Shown: piece by piece, positions 1-9,372 of the stretch
Layout: every line of letters starts with the position of its first letter
How positions within the stretch are numbered: the stretch's first letter is position 1
Assembly: GCA_007694885.1 (NCBI GenBank)
Contig: REEW01000112.1
Coordinates: forward strand, 1-41,458
Length of the DNA: 41,458 bases
Source of the DNA: Wenzhouxiangella sp.
GTDB taxonomy: Bacteria > Pseudomonadota > Gammaproteobacteria > Xanthomonadales > Wenzhouxiangellaceae
Reading direction: 5' to 3'
Made by a program: the position numbers and the translations under genes
Notes under the pieces: model-generated
The model's database searches: none
What the model was told of the DNA's origin: nothing
What the model saw: only the letters and a program-made list of their open reading frames with translations

Positions 1-2
1 CC

Positions 3-134
3 AGGGAAACGAACTGGTATGCGCTGATCAACTTTTTCATGCCGGTATTTTACGCCGTGACCGAACGCCGGCGCCGCCGGCGACCGGTCTGGAACGGTCG
101 GGAGCGCGAGGACTGCCGCGATCCTTGCTCTTGA
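3..134 (+). CDS. C-terminal end of an unidentified protein (partial)
   Basis: An open frame enters from the left edge and runs 43 codons to a TGA at 132-134. The visible tail has an aromatic and hydrophobic stretch (NWYALINFFMPVFYAV) followed by a run of six arginines and a charged, Cys-containing end. This looks like a last membrane-associated segment with a basic cytoplasmic tail. I do not recognise the family from so short a piece. The rpsB promoter overlaps its last codons, so the gene is upstream of, and probably separate from, the rpsB operon. It could be a chance open frame, but the other two forward frames look less protein-like. Confidence 0.35.
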   Translation, partial: RETNWYALINFFMPVFYAVTERRRRRRPVWNGREREDCRDPCS

Positions 135-154
135 CTCGCACCTCGGGCTATACT
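125..154 (+). promoter_or_regulatory. Sigma-70-type promoter for rpsB-tsf
   Basis: A TTGCTC -35 at 125-130 and a TATACT -10 at 149-154 are separated by 18 bp. Transcription would start near 161, giving a leader of about 240 nt before rpsB. This is the best promoter-like match upstream of the translation block. Confidence 0.5.
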
Positions 155-160
155 TGATCG

Positions 161-392
161 GATTTATCGGCGCCCTGGGCGCTGATGAACACCAAAAACA
201 CACGCTGATCGACACATGCTGCGGGGTTGCCCGCGTTCTTCCCGGAATCGGAGTTCCGGCCCGGAAAGAACGTCATGGTTCGCGGTCATGGGATCGGCGG
301 AGGCTTAAACCCCGGACAATGTGCGCTTTACCGTTGCTGCGAGCTGACCGCAAACAGGATCGCTGCCACCGCGCCTTGTCCACCCGACAATG
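161..392 (+). promoter_or_regulatory. Structured rpsB leader, candidate S2 autoregulatory RNA
   Basis: The long untranslated leader holds two clear foldbacks. One at 167-185 pairs TCGGCGCCC with GGGCGCTGA (one G-U pair) close to the expected 5' end. The second, 235-271, has an outer stem GTTCTT/AAGAAC and an inner stem CCGGAA/TTCCGG. Gammaproteobacterial rpsB leaders are known to bind S2 for feedback control. Assigning that role to these hairpins is inference. Confidence 0.4.
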
Positions 393-404
393 AAGGAAAC
401 TGCA

Positions 405-1514
405 ATGCCCAACGTCACCATGCGCCAGATGCTTGAAGCCGGCGTGCACTTTGGTCACCAGACCCGCTACTGGAACCCCAAGATGGAACCCTACATCTTC
501 GGCGCCCGGGGCAAGATCCACATCATCAACCTGGAAGAATCCCTGCCGCTGCTGAAGGAATCCCTGGATTTCATCAGCCGCCTGGCCAGCCGTCGCGGCA
601 CGATCATGTTCGTCGGCACCAAGCGCGCTGCCAGCCAGGCCGTTGCCGAAGAGGCCGCGCGCTGCAACAGCCCCTTCGTCTCGCACCGCTGGCTCGGCGG
701 CATGCTGACCAACTTCCGCACCGTGCGTCAGTCCATCAACCGGCTCAAGGAACTCGAGCAGATGGAAACCGACGGCAGTTTCGAGCGCCTGGTGAAAAAG
801 GAAGTCCTGCAACTGACCCGCGAGCGCGACAAGCTCGAGCGCAGCCTCGGCGGGATCAAGGACATGAACGGCCTGCCCGATGCCATGTTCGTCATCGACG
901 TCGGCCATGAATCGATCGCCATCGCCGAAGCCCGCAAGCTCAAGATCCCGGTGATCGCCGTGGTCGACACCAACCATTCGCCGACCAACATCGATTACGT
1001 GATCCCGGGCAACGATGATGCGATCCGCGCCATCCGCCTCTATACCCAGCTGGCCGCAGACGCCATTCTGGAAGGTCGCGCCTCGGCGCCGACGCCGGCC
1101 GGTGACGCCGACGAGTTCGTCGAGCTCGACGCCGACGGCAATCCGGTCGAGTCTACTTCCTCAGACAAACCGGCGCGCAAGAGCGCCTCCAAGGTCTCGA
1201 AAAAGACGGCGCGCAAGACGGCCACGGCCAAGCCGGCAGAAACCGAGCCGGCAGAACCGGAGCCGGCGGAAACCGCTGAAGCCGCACCGGCGGGCGCCGA
1301 AGCAGCCGCCGAGATCGTGCCCGAGCAGGCATCCGAGGCTGTACCGGAACCCGAGGAAGCGGCCGCCGAAGTCGCGGCTGAACAGGCGCCTGAGCCCGAG
1401 AAAAAAGACGAACCGGCTGCCGCCGAGGACGCACCGCCCAAGACCGCCAAGAAGAAGACTTCCAAGAAAAAGGCCGTCAAGAAGGCAGCAGTCAGCAAGG
1501 ACGAAGAGGCCTGA
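405..1514 (+). CDS. rpsB: 30S ribosomal protein S2 with a long acidic/basic C-terminal tail
   Basis: S2 is a small-subunit protein that helps hold S1 on the 30S particle. The S2 core covers about residues 1-228 ([22 protein letters not shown] near the start, then [10 protein letters not shown] and [11 protein letters not shown]). I place the start at ATG 405, preceded by AAGGA at 393-397 with a 7-nt gap. An in-frame ATG at 390 would overlap that ribosome site. The product is 369 residues against about 240 for typical S2. The extra ~140 residues are low-complexity, rich in Ala, Glu, Pro and Lys, ending in a Lys-rich block ([17 protein letters not shown]) and DEEA. tsf follows after 50 bp, the usual partner. 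Confidence 0.97.
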   Translation: MPNVTMRQMLEAGVHFGHQTRYWNPKMEPYIFGARGKIHIINLEESLPLLKESLDFISRLASRRGTIMFVGTKRAASQAVAEEAARCNSPFVSHRWLGGMLTNFRTVRQSINRLKELEQMETDGSFERLVKKEVLQLTRERDKLERSLGGIKDMNGLPDAMFVIDVGHESIAIAEARKLKIPVIAVVDTNHSPTNIDYVIPGNDDAIRAIRLYTQLAADAILEGRASAPTPAGDADEFVELDADGNPVESTSSDKPARKSASKVSKKTARKTATAKPAETEPAEPEPAETAEAAPAGAEAAAEIVPEQASEAVPEPEEAAAEVAAEQAPEPEKKDEPAAAEDAPPKTAKKKTSKKKAVKKAAVSKDEEA

Positions 1515-1564
1515 GCGCAACGCCTGCGCCTCAGCCCAGACCGACAAGCAAGGAACTGAAACCG

Positions 1565-2434
1565 ATGAGCATTACTGCAGCACAAGTCAAGGAACTCCGC
1601 GAGCGCACCGGCGCCGGCATGATGGAGTGCAAGAAAGCCCTGGTCGAGACCGCCGGCGACATGGAAGCGGCCGTCGAGCACCTGCGCAAATCCGGCCTGG
1701 CCAAGGCCGACAAGAAGTCCGGCCGGGTGGCCGCCGAAGGCGCTGTCATCCAGGCCGGAGACAGCAGCCATTCCGTTCTCGTCGAAATCAATTGCGAAAC
1801 GGACTTCGTGGCCAAGGACGAAAACTTCCGCTTATTTGCCGAAGAAGTCGCCACCCTGGCCCTGGGCACCGACGACATCGAAGCGCTGGCAGCGGCCGGC
1901 ATGAGCAACGGCCAGAGCGTTGAAGACACCCGTCAGCAGCTCGTGGCCAAGCTCGGCGAGAACATTCAGGTCCGGCGCCTGGCCCACCTGAAGGTTGATG
2001 CGGGCGTGGTCGCCAGCTACATCCACGGCGGGCGCATCGGTGTCCTCGTGGCCGTCAGCGGCAACGACGAAGAACTGGCCCGGGACATCGCCATGCACGT
2101 GGCCGCCCTCAACCCGGCTTATCGCGACGTGGCCGACGTTCCACCAGAAGCCGTGGCAAAAGAGAAGGACATCCTGATCGCCCAGGCCGCCGACAGCGGC
2201 AAACCACCGGAAATCATCGAAAAAATGGTCGCCGGGCGGCTGAAAAAGCATCTCGCCGAGATCACCCTGACCGGGCAGCCGTTCGTCAAGGACGGCGATG
2301 TGACCGTGGGCAAACTCCTCAAGGACAAAGGCGTCGAAATCCTGGGCTTCATCCGGCTCGAAGTCGGTGAAGGCATCGAGAAGGAAGAAAGCGACTTTGC
2401 CGCCGAGGTCATGCAGCAGGCGCGCGGCGGCTGA
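1565..2434 (+). CDS. tsf: Elongation factor Ts
   Basis: EF-Ts is the guanine nucleotide exchange factor that regenerates EF-Tu-GTP from EF-Tu-GDP in the cytoplasm. The 289-residue product has the usual length. It opens with the UBA-like N-terminal domain ([24 protein letters not shown]), followed by the core signature [29 protein letters not shown] precedes the ATG. It lies 50 bp after rpsB and is probably cotranscribed with it. A perfect hairpin follows the stop codon before pyrH. Confidence 0.98.
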   Translation: MSITAAQVKELRERTGAGMMECKKALVETAGDMEAAVEHLRKSGLAKADKKSGRVAAEGAVIQAGDSSHSVLVEINCETDFVAKDENFRLFAEEVATLALGTDDIEALAAAGMSNGQSVEDTRQQLVAKLGENIQVRRLAHLKVDAGVVASYIHGGRIGVLVAVSGNDEELARDIAMHVAALNPAYRDVADVPPEAVAKEKDILIAQAADSGKPPEIIEKMVAGRLKKHLAEITLTGQPFVKDGDVTVGKLLKDKGVEILGFIRLEVGEGIEKEESDFAAEVMQQARGG

Positions 2435-2443
2435 AGCCTAACT

Positions 2444-2467
2444 GCAACGCCGGATTCCCGGCGTTGC
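2444..2467 (+). promoter_or_regulatory. Perfect 10-bp hairpin between tsf and pyrH
   Basis: GCAACGCCGG and CCGGCGTTGC form a perfect stem with a 4-nt loop (ATTC). No T-run follows; instead a GGGGGAGA ribosome site for pyrH starts immediately. It is therefore more likely an attenuator, an RNA processing or stability element, or a translational control of pyrH than a full terminator. Confidence 0.45.
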
Positions 2468-2486
2468 CGGGGGGAGACAACAGGCA

Positions 2487-3203
2487 ATGAGCACGTCGAC
2501 ACCGATCAAGCGAATCCTGCTCAAGCTCAGCGGCGAGGCGCTGCTGGGCGAGCTGGACTATGGAATCGACCCCAAGATCAGTTCACGCATCGCCAGCGAA
2601 GTCGCGGGAGTGGTCGATGCCGGGGTCGAAATCGGCATCGTGATCGGCGGCGGCAACATCTTCCGCGGCAAGGGGCTGGCCGCTTCCGGCATCGATCGGG
2701 TGACCGGAGATCACATGGGCATGCTCGCCACGGTCATGAATGCCCTGGCGCTGCAGGACGCCCTGGAACGGGCCGGCGTGACCACCCGGGTCATGTCGGC
2801 GGTATCCGTGCGCGAAGTCTGCGAAGACTACATCCGGCGGCGCGCCATACGCCACCTGCAAAAAAGCAGGGCGGTGATTTTTGCCGCCGGCACCGGCAAC
2901 CCGTTTTTCACCACCGATACCGCGGCCAGCCTGCGCGCCATCGAGATCGGTGCTGACCTGATGATCAAGGCCACCAAGGTCGACGGCATCTACACTGCCG
3001 ACCCGGTCGCCAACCCGGACGCGCGCCGCTACGACCATATCAGCTACGACGAAGTCATCGAGGGCAAGCTCCAGGTCATGGACACCAATGCCATCGTGCT
3101 GTGCCGGGATCAGTCCATGCCGATCCGGATCGTCAATTTGTATCGGGCCGGTGAGTTGCAGCGCCTGATCGCCGGCGAAAACGTCGGCACGCTGGTCAGC
3201 TGA
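2487..3203 (+). CDS. pyrH: Uridylate kinase (UMP kinase)
   Basis: PyrH phosphorylates UMP to UDP, an essential step of pyrimidine nucleotide synthesis. It is a cytoplasmic hexamer of the amino-acid-kinase fold. The 238 residues match the family length. Visible motifs are the N-terminal [13 protein letters not shown], the glycine loop [27 protein letters not shown], and [12 protein letters not shown] with [14 protein letters not shown] strong purine-rich ribosome site (GGGGGAGA) lies upstream. It is the third gene of the conserved rpsB-tsf-pyrH-frr order. Confidence 0.97.
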   Translation: MSTSTPIKRILLKLSGEALLGELDYGIDPKISSRIASEVAGVVDAGVEIGIVIGGGNIFRGKGLAASGIDRVTGDHMGMLATVMNALALQDALERAGVTTRVMSAVSVREVCEDYIRRRAIRHLQKSRAVIFAAGTGNPFFTTDTAASLRAIEIGADLMIKATKVDGIYTADPVANPDARRYDHISYDEVIEGKLQVMDTNAIVLCRDQSMPIRIVNLYRAGELQRLIAGENVGTLVS

Positions 3204-3244
3204 ACGCCGCCGGGCCGAACCCTGCAGCCGAGGCCAAGCCGCAT

Positions 3245-3287
3245 TACAATCCAGTTCTGCCGTCAGTTGTTTCGACTCCCGAGAGTC
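3245..3287 (+). promoter_or_regulatory. pyrH-frr intergenic: -10-like box and small hairpin
   Basis: The 97-bp gap before frr contains TACAAT at 3245-3250, a good -10 without a convincing -35. It also has a GACTC-CCGA-GAGTC hairpin at 3274-3287, a few bases before the frr ribosome site (GAGGAAG, 3291-3297). A weak internal promoter for frr-uppS-cdsA is possible but not established. Confidence 0.25.
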
Positions 3288-3300
3288 ATCGAGGAAGATC

Positions 3301-3858
3301 ATGCTCAACGAGATCAAGCAAGAAGCCGAATCGCGCATGTCCAAGAGCGTGTCGGTGCTCCAGGCCGAACTGGCCAAGATCCGGACCGGCCGCGCCCATC
3401 CCAGCCTGCTCGAACACATCACCGTCGACTTCTACGGCTCGGAAGTGCCGCTCAACCAGGCGGCCAACATCAATGCCGAGGACGCTCGCACCCTGAGCGT
3501 GGTGCCATTCGACAAGTCCATGGTCGGCAAGATCGAAAAGGCCATCATGACCTCGGACCTGGGACTGAACCCGAACACCGCCGGGGTCAACATCCGCGTG
3601 CCCCTGCCGGCGCTGACCGAGGAACGCCGGGCCGACCTGGCCAAGGTGGTCCACCACGAAGGCGAGAACGCAAAGGTCGCCATCCGCAACATCCGGCGCG
3701 ACGCCAACCATCAGCTCAAGGAATTCCAGAAGGAAAAGGAGCTGACCGAAGACGACGTGCGCCGCGGCGAGACAATGGTCCAGCAGCTGACCGACAAGTT
3801 CACCGGACGGGTGGATGAACTGGTCGGAATCAAGGAAAAGGAGCTGATGGAGATCTGA
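3301..3858 (+). CDS. frr: Ribosome recycling factor
   Basis: RRF splits the post-termination ribosome together with EF-G. The 185 residues match the family exactly. The N-terminal helix ([37 protein letters not shown]) carries the RTGRA segment. The beta-rich middle domain and the C-terminal helices ([16 protein letters not shown]) follow. The ribosome site GAGGAAG precedes the ATG. uppS starts 3 bp after the stop, so the two are translationally close; dxr, which lies at this spot in Escherichia coli, is absent. Confidence 0.98.
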   Translation: MLNEIKQEAESRMSKSVSVLQAELAKIRTGRAHPSLLEHITVDFYGSEVPLNQAANINAEDARTLSVVPFDKSMVGKIEKAIMTSDLGLNPNTAGVNIRVPLPALTEERRADLAKVVHHEGENAKVAIRNIRRDANHQLKEFQKEKELTEDDVRRGETMVQQLTDKFTGRVDELVGIKEKELMEI

Positions 3859-3861
3859 CTG

Positions 3862-4590
3862 ATGGCAGATCCCGCCACTCTTCCGCAGCACATTGCCATC
3901 GTCATGGACGGCAACGGTCGCTGGGCCATGCAGCGCGGAAAACCACGTTCCCACGGCCATCAGGCCGGCAGCGATGCGCTCAAACGGACCATCGAGGCGG
4001 CCATGCGCCGGGAAATCCCGATTCTCACCGTGTTCGCCTTTTCCTGTGAAAACTGGCGTCGGCCCCGCAGCGAAGTACGCAAACTGCTCGACCTGTTCCT
4101 CAAGGCGCTGAACAAGGAAGTGCGCGAACTCGACGAGCACGGCGTGCGGATCAACTTCATCGGTGACCGGTCCGTGTTCAACCGGGCCCTGCGAGAAGGC
4201 ATGGCCCTGGCCGAACAACGCACCTGTGACAACAATCGCCTGCAGCTCAATGTCGCGGTCAACTACAGTGGCCGGACCGACATCGTTGCTGCAGCCCGGC
4301 GAATCGCCGCGGCCGCCGCCACCGGCAACCTGGCCGCCGAGGATTTGACCGAGGAGCGTCTCAACGAAGAACTGACCCTGGCCCATCTGCCCGCCCCCGA
4401 CCTGTTCATCCGCACCGGCGGCGAAAAGCGCCTGTCCAATTTCCTGCTCTGGCAGATCGCCTACACCGAACTGTATTTTTCCGAAGTGCTCTGGCCCGAC
4501 TTCGGCGCCGAACCGCTGGATGAAGCCCTGGCCGACTTTGCCGGCCGGGAGCGCCGTTTCGGCGGCCTGAGTCAAGCCCGCAGTGCTTAA
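3862..4590 (+). CDS. uppS: Undecaprenyl diphosphate synthase (cis-prenyltransferase)
   Basis: UppS condenses eight isopentenyl diphosphates onto farnesyl diphosphate to give the C55 carrier lipid for peptidoglycan and O-antigen. The 242-residue protein shows the catalytic MDGNGRWA motif near residue 16, FAFSCENWRRP, and the substrate-binding RTGGEKRLSNFLLWQ with AYTELYF near the end. It begins 3 bp after frr and overlaps cdsA by 8 bp. Its allylic substrate could come from the ispA product at 28.4 kb. Confidence 0.97.
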   Translation: MADPATLPQHIAIVMDGNGRWAMQRGKPRSHGHQAGSDALKRTIEAAMRREIPILTVFAFSCENWRRPRSEVRKLLDLFLKALNKEVRELDEHGVRINFIGDRSVFNRALREGMALAEQRTCDNNRLQLNVAVNYSGRTDIVAAARRIAAAAATGNLAAEDLTEERLNEELTLAHLPAPDLFIRTGGEKRLSNFLLWQIAYTELYFSEVLWPDFGAEPLDEALADFAGRERRFGGLSQARSA

Positions 4591-5386
4591 AACGCGGTTT
4601 CTCACCGCGCTGGTCATGGCCGTGATCGGCCTTGGCATCCTGTTTGTCAGCCCGCCACCCGTGTTCGCCGCCCTGGCCGGTATCGTCCTGCTGGGTCTGG
4701 GCGGTCGCGAGGCCGGTCGCCTGGCCGGGCTCGAACCGGAACAGTGGGCCGCCTGGGCCTTCACCGCAGCGATGCTGCTGGTCGGTCTTGCCGTATACCT
4801 GCTTCGCACCCCGGCCACCACCACGACCCTGCTGGTGCTCGGAGCGGTGCTGTGGCTGGCCCTGCTGTGCTGGCTGGGCCGACCGCAATTCGGGGCCCGG
4901 CTGTGGCTGTTGAAGCTGCTGGCGCTGGCCGGCATCCTGATCTGCGCCTGGCTGGCCCTGATTACGCTGCAGGCCGCCTCACCCTGGCTGGTCCTGCTGG
5001 TCGTACTGATCATTGCCGCCGCCGATATCGGGGCCTACTTCAGCGGGCGCGCGATTGGCGGCGCCAAGCTGGCCCCCTCGATCAGCCCCGGCAAGACGCG
5101 GGCCGGAGCCATCGGCGGCCTGATGGCTGCAACCGTGATCACCGCCCTGGCCGTCACCATCCTGCCCGATGCCCCCTTCGGCCCCCTGATCGCCGGCGCG
5201 GTCGGGCTGGGGCTGGCCCTGGTGTCGATCGGCGGCGATCTGCTGATCAGCCTGCTCAAGCGCCAGCGCGGGATCAAGGACACATCCACCCTGCTGCCAG
5301 GCCATGGAGGTATTCTCGATCGCTTCGACAGCCTGGGGGCGGCTCTGCCGTTCTTCGCCCTGGCCTGGTTGTTCCTTGGCCAGTAA
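4583..5386 (+). CDS. cdsA: Phosphatidate cytidylyltransferase (CDP-diacylglycerol synthase)
   Basis: CdsA makes CDP-diacylglycerol from CTP and phosphatidic acid at the inner membrane. The product has 267 residues with about seven or eight hydrophobic segments. The C-terminal family signature is intact: SLLKRQRGIKDTSTLLPGHGG with ILDRFDS. The start is GTG 4583, inside the last codons of uppS (8-bp overlap). The 106-bp gap after it is where dxr is found in pseudomonads and xanthomonads; here it is empty of genes. Confidence 0.96.
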   Translation: MLKTRFLTALVMAVIGLGILFVSPPPVFAALAGIVLLGLGGREAGRLAGLEPEQWAAWAFTAAMLLVGLAVYLLRTPATTTTLLVLGAVLWLALLCWLGRPQFGARLWLLKLLALAGILICAWLALITLQAASPWLVLLVVLIIAAADIGAYFSGRAIGGAKLAPSISPGKTRAGAIGGLMAATVITALAVTILPDAPFGPLIAGAVGLGLALVSIGGDLLISLLKRQRGIKDTSTLLPGHGGILDRFDSLGAALPFFALAWLFLGQ

Positions 5387-5432
5387 TCGAACCAATCGAC
5401 CACAGCGTTGCCCATACAATACTGCGGTCGGA

Positions 5433-5447
5433 CGTCTGAGACAGACG
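5433..5447 (+). terminator. Short hairpin with T-rich tail between cdsA and rseP
   Basis: CGTCTG-AGA-CAGACG forms a perfect 6-bp stem with a 3-nt loop, followed by AGCCGTTTCTTT. A -10-like TACAAT lies just before it at 5415-5420. It could be a weak terminator or attenuator. The stem is short, so confidence is low. Confidence 0.3.
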
Positions 5448-5492
5448 AGCCGTTTCTTTACGCGCCCTTTTCATGGATGATCCAAGGTTTTG

Positions 5493-6863
5493 ATGGAGTT
5501 TCTCGGTCCCGTCTTCTGGTTGCTGGTTGCCCTGGGTCTGCTGGTGACCTTCCACGAGTTCGGCCACTTCTGGGTGGCCAGGCGCTGTGGTGTGCGGGTT
5601 CTGACGTTTTCGGTCGGTTTCGGCCGCGCGCTGTGGTCACGAACCGCCCGCGACGGCGTCGAATACCGGATCGCCGCCATCCCGCTGGGCGGCTATGTCC
5701 GCATGCTCGACGAGCGCGAACGCTCCGTGCCCGCAGATCAGCGCGACCAGGCCTTCAATCGCAAGCCGGTCGGGCAACGAATGGCCATCGTCGCGGCCGG
5801 GCCGGTGTTCAACCTGATTTTCGCCGTGGCCGCATTCTGGCTGATGTTCGTGGTCGGTGTACCCGAAACCCGGCCCCTACTTGGCCCGACCACCGGTCTG
5901 GCGGCCGAGGCCGGGCTGAGCGAGGGCGACATGATCACCCGCATCAACGGCCAGCGAACCGAATCCTGGACCCATGCCCTGCTCGGCCTGATGAGCCCGG
6001 CGCTGGATCGACGCAAGGTCATCGTCGAGGTCGAGAATCGGGACGGCCAGCGGCGCGAGGTCGAACTGGCCCTGGACCAGCTGGGACGCGAATTCAGCGA
6101 GGAAAGAACCCTGGAGTTCGTGGGCATGGAGCCCTGGCGCCCGGAACTGCCACCGCTGATCGGAGATGTGGCCGCCGGCTCTCCGGCCGCTGAGGCCGGC
6201 TTGCAGGCCGGCGATCGCCTGGTCCGCATCGGCGATGATGCGGTCAGCGGCTGGCGCGAAATTGCCCGCCTGATTCCCGAGCAGGCTTTCGACGCCGACG
6301 GCCAGGCGCGTTCGGTGACGCTGACCGTCGAGCGCGACGGACAACTGATCGAACACCGGATCGAACCGGAGGTTCAGCAGGGACGACCGGTCATCGGCAT
6401 CCAGGCGCCGGAGGCGGATGCGGCTGCCCGGGCCGAGATGGAGCGCGCCTTCGTGGTCCTGCGCTACGGACCGCTGGAGGCGCTTCCGCAGGCGACCAGC
6501 GAAACCTGGCGACTGACCACCGCCACCCTCGGCATCCTCGGCCGCATGATCACCGGCTCGGCCTCGCTGAGCAACCTGTCCGGGCCGATCACGATCGCCC
6601 AGATGGCCGATAGCTCGGCCAGCCTCGGGCTGACCCGTTTTCTCTTTTTCCTCGGACTGATCAGTCTTTCGCTGGCGATCATCAACCTGTTGCCGATCCC
6701 CATGCTCGACGGCGGTCACCTGATGTACTACATCGCCGAGGTGATCAAGGGCTCGCCGGTTTCGGAACAAACCCAGATCGTCGGCCAGTACATCGGCTTG
6801 ATCATGGTCTTCGGTTTGATGAGCCTGGCCATATTTAACGATATCTTACGACTGATCACCTAA
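5493..6863 (+). CDS. rseP: Site-2 intramembrane metalloprotease RseP
   Basis: RseP cuts anti-sigma factor RseA within the inner membrane after DegS, releasing the envelope-stress sigma factor, and clears signal-peptide remnants. The 456-residue protein has the zinc motif HEFGH at residues 21-25 in the first membrane helix, two central PDZ domains (repeats of GLxxGDxxxRI type near 130-160 and 230-260), and the second catalytic motif NLLPIPMLDGGHL at 398-410. ATG 5493 follows AAGG at 5484-5487. An in-frame TTG at 5490 is an alternative start. bamA follows 55 bp downstream, the conserved arrangement. Confidence 0.96.
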   Translation: MEFLGPVFWLLVALGLLVTFHEFGHFWVARRCGVRVLTFSVGFGRALWSRTARDGVEYRIAAIPLGGYVRMLDERERSVPADQRDQAFNRKPVGQRMAIVAAGPVFNLIFAVAAFWLMFVVGVPETRPLLGPTTGLAAEAGLSEGDMITRINGQRTESWTHALLGLMSPALDRRKVIVEVENRDGQRREVELALDQLGREFSEERTLEFVGMEPWRPELPPLIGDVAAGSPAAEAGLQAGDRLVRIGDDAVSGWREIARLIPEQAFDADGQARSVTLTVERDGQLIEHRIEPEVQQGRPVIGIQAPEADAAARAEMERAFVVLRYGPLEALPQATSETWRLTTATLGILGRMITGSASLSNLSGPITIAQMADSSASLGLTRFLFFLGLISLSLAIINLLPIPMLDGGHLMYYIAEVIKGSPVSEQTQIVGQYIGLIMVFGLMSLAIFNDILRLIT

Positions 6864-6918
6864 ACTGCGGCGCCCTGTCCTGGGGGTCAATGCAAGGATC
6901 TGGAACGGAACGTATTTC

Positions 6919-9348
6919 ATGAAACAAATTTGTCTTCTGCTCATTCTGCTACTCGCCGCCGGCCACGCCTTCGGTGAAAGCTTCCGGATCGCGGATATCC
7001 GCGTGGAGGGCCTGCAGAGAATCTCCGAGGGCAACGTATTCAGCTTCATCCCGGTCGAAGTCGGCGACACCATGACCCCGTCGCTGACCCGGAGCACCAT
7101 TCGCGATCTCTATCGCACCGGGTTTTTCGACGATATCGCGCTCAGCCACGAGCAGGGCACCCTGATCATCACGGTCGAGGAGCGCCCGGCAATCGCCTCG
7201 ATCAGCATCAGCGGCAACCGCCAGTTGAAGACCGATGACCTGATGCCCGCGCTGGCCGCGATCGGCATTGCCGAGGGCGAAATCTTCGATCAGCTCAGCC
7301 TCGACCGGGTCCGCCAGGAACTGGTTCGCCAGTACTTCGGCCGCGGCTACTACGGCGTCAGTGTCGACACCCGCGTCGGCAGCCTGGCCCGCAACCGGGT
7401 CAGCCTGGTGATCGTGATCGAGGAAGGCGATCAGGCGCGCATCCGCCACATCAATATCGTCGGCAATGAAAGTTTCAGCGAGTCAGAGCTTCGATCGGAA
7501 TTCGAATCGCACACCACCCGCGGCCTGTTCTTCTGGCGCGGCCGCAACCAGTACACGCGCGAAAAGCTCTCCGGCGATCTCGAGGCACTGCGCTCGTTTT
7601 ACCTGGACCGGGGCTTCATCGATTTCGCCATCGAATCGACCCAGGTCTCGATCAGCCCGGACAAGCAAGACATCTTCATCACCGCCAATATTCGAGAAGG
7701 CGAAGTCTTCACAGTCAGCGACGTCACCCTCACCGGCGAGTTGATCCTGGCTGAATCCACCCTGCGCCAGCTGATCGCGACCGAAGCCGGCACGCGCTTC
7801 TCGCGCCGCGAGGTCGAGCAGAGCGTGGACAACATCTCGGCGATTCTGGCCAACATCGGCTACGCCTTCGCCAACGTCAATCCGGTCCCGCGCGTCGACC
7901 GGGACACCCAGGAAGTCGAAATCAATTTCTTCATCGAACCGGGCAAACGGGTCTATGTCCGCCGGATCGAGTTCCAGGGCAATACCCAGACCAAGGACGA
8001 GGTTCTGCGTCGCGAGATGCGCCAGTTCGAAGGCGGCTGGTTCTCGCAGTCCGCCCTGGACCGCTCCCGTATGCGAATCCAGAGACTGGGCTTTTTCGAA
8101 AACGTCAACATCGAAACCAACCCGGTCGACGGAACCGAGGATCAGATCGACATCGTGGTCAGCGTCGAAGAGCAGCCATCGGGCAGCTTCCAGGTCGGTC
8201 TGGGCTACTCCCAGATCCAGGGACTGATCGCCTCGATCTCGATCGACCAGGACAATTTCCTCGGATCCGGGCGCCGGTTCGGGTTCTCGGTCAGCCGCAG
8301 CCGGATCCTGACCCAGGTCGGGGTCAGCTACACCAATCCTTTCTACACCGACGATGGCGTCTCGCGCGGGTTTTTCCTGCGCTACACCGAATTCGATCAG
8401 GGGCGGGCCAATATTTCCTCGTTCTCGACCAGCCAGGCCGCCGCCGGCGTGAACTATGGCTTCCCGATCACCGAGCTCAGTTTTCTACGCTTCGGCGGCT
8501 CGGCCCAGCGTGTGGACATCAATCTACCCGGCGTTCTCGTACCCGAAGATCCGCAAGATCCGGACAGCCCAATCGTGGTCCGCATCCCTGCCGACCGCCC
8601 TCTGGCCATCTCGCTGGACGAGGACGGCGACGGTTTCCTGTCGCGTCGGGAACGGCGCATCACGACCTACCGGCTCGATGCGACCTGGTCGCGTGACAAT
8701 CGCAATCACTTCCTCAACCCGACCCGCGGCTCACTCAACCGACTCAACGCCGAAATAGCGCTACCTGGCAGCTCGCGTGAGTTCTACAAGTTGAGCTATC
8801 GCGGTCGCAAGTTCTGGCCGATCGGTCAGCGCATGGCCTTCAGCGTACGCGGCGATGTGTCCTATGGCGACTCCTACGACAGCTACGACTCCGACCTGGG
8901 CCTGGAACCGGTCGAACCGGTGCGCGTGGCCGGTAACTGCCAGCTCGACGAAATCGTGACCCTCGACAAGGGCCTGCCTTTCTACGAGCATTTCTTCGGT
9001 GGCGGCGTGTCCGACATTCGCGGCTTCGACGACAACTCGCTCGGGCCGAAAGATCAGTTCTGCCGTTCGGTCGGCGGCGACTTCAAGCTCGTCCTGGGGA
9101 CCGAGCTGGCCTTCCCGATTCCGTTCGTGGAGGCCCGCGGCACGCGCCTGGCGTGGTTCGTCGATGTCGGAAACGTGTTCCAGGACATTGACGCCTTCGA
9201 TACCGATCTGCTGCGCGCCTCGACCGGCATTTCGCTGACCTGGCAGGCACCGATCGGACCGATCATCATCAACCTGGCCACCCCGCTGCGCAAGCGCGAC
9301 GGTGACGACACCCAGGCCCTGCAGTTCACCTTCGGTCAGGTTTTCTAG
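6919..9348 (+). CDS. bamA: Outer-membrane assembly factor BamA
   Basis: BamA is the essential Omp85 barrel that inserts outer-membrane proteins. The 809-residue product begins with a signal peptide (MKQICLLLILLLAAGHAFG). About five POTRA domains follow to around residue 420, then a 16-strand barrel ending in the terminal aromatic FGQVF. The loop-6 motif is DIRGF, the usual VRGF with Ile for Val. Two cysteines flank this region (GNCQLDE and QFCRSVG) and may form an extracellular disulphide. It sits between rseP and skp, as in most gammaproteobacteria; bamD lies in another operon at 27.5 kb. Confidence 0.97.
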   Translation: MKQICLLLILLLAAGHAFGESFRIADIRVEGLQRISEGNVFSFIPVEVGDTMTPSLTRSTIRDLYRTGFFDDIALSHEQGTLIITVEERPAIASISISGNRQLKTDDLMPALAAIGIAEGEIFDQLSLDRVRQELVRQYFGRGYYGVSVDTRVGSLARNRVSLVIVIEEGDQARIRHINIVGNESFSESELRSEFESHTTRGLFFWRGRNQYTREKLSGDLEALRSFYLDRGFIDFAIESTQVSISPDKQDIFITANIREGEVFTVSDVTLTGELILAESTLRQLIATEAGTRFSRREVEQSVDNISAILANIGYAFANVNPVPRVDRDTQEVEINFFIEPGKRVYVRRIEFQGNTQTKDEVLRREMRQFEGGWFSQSALDRSRMRIQRLGFFENVNIETNPVDGTEDQIDIVVSVEEQPSGSFQVGLGYSQIQGLIASISIDQDNFLGSGRRFGFSVSRSRILTQVGVSYTNPFYTDDGVSRGFFLRYTEFDQGRANISSFSTSQAAAGVNYGFPITELSFLRFGGSAQRVDINLPGVLVPEDPQDPDSPIVVRIPADRPLAISLDEDGDGFLSRRERRITTYRLDATWSRDNRNHFLNPTRGSLNRLNAEIALPGSSREFYKLSYRGRKFWPIGQRMAFSVRGDVSYGDSYDSYDSDLGLEPVEPVRVAGNCQLDEIVTLDKGLPFYEHFFGGGVSDIRGFDDNSLGPKDQFCRSVGGDFKLVLGTELAFPIPFVEARGTRLAWFVDVGNVFQDIDAFDTDLLRASTGISLTWQAPIGPIIINLATPLRKRDGDDTQALQFTFGQVF

Positions 9349-9372
9349 GGTCCGATGGTGTAAATTGATGCG

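Noticed and set aside
131-154. TTGACT at 131-136 as the -35 of the rpsB promoter
   Set aside because: The spacer to TATACT would be only 12 bp. TTGCTC at 125-130 gives 18 bp.
390-404. ATG 390 as the start of rpsB
   Set aside because: It would place the AAGGA ribosome site inside the gene and add residues not found in S2. ATG 405 fits the family start.
3286-5013. A 575-codon open frame on the minus strand across frr-uppS-cdsA
   Set aside because: It is antisense to three well-identified genes. Long false frames are expected at this GC content, and its product has no recognisable domain.
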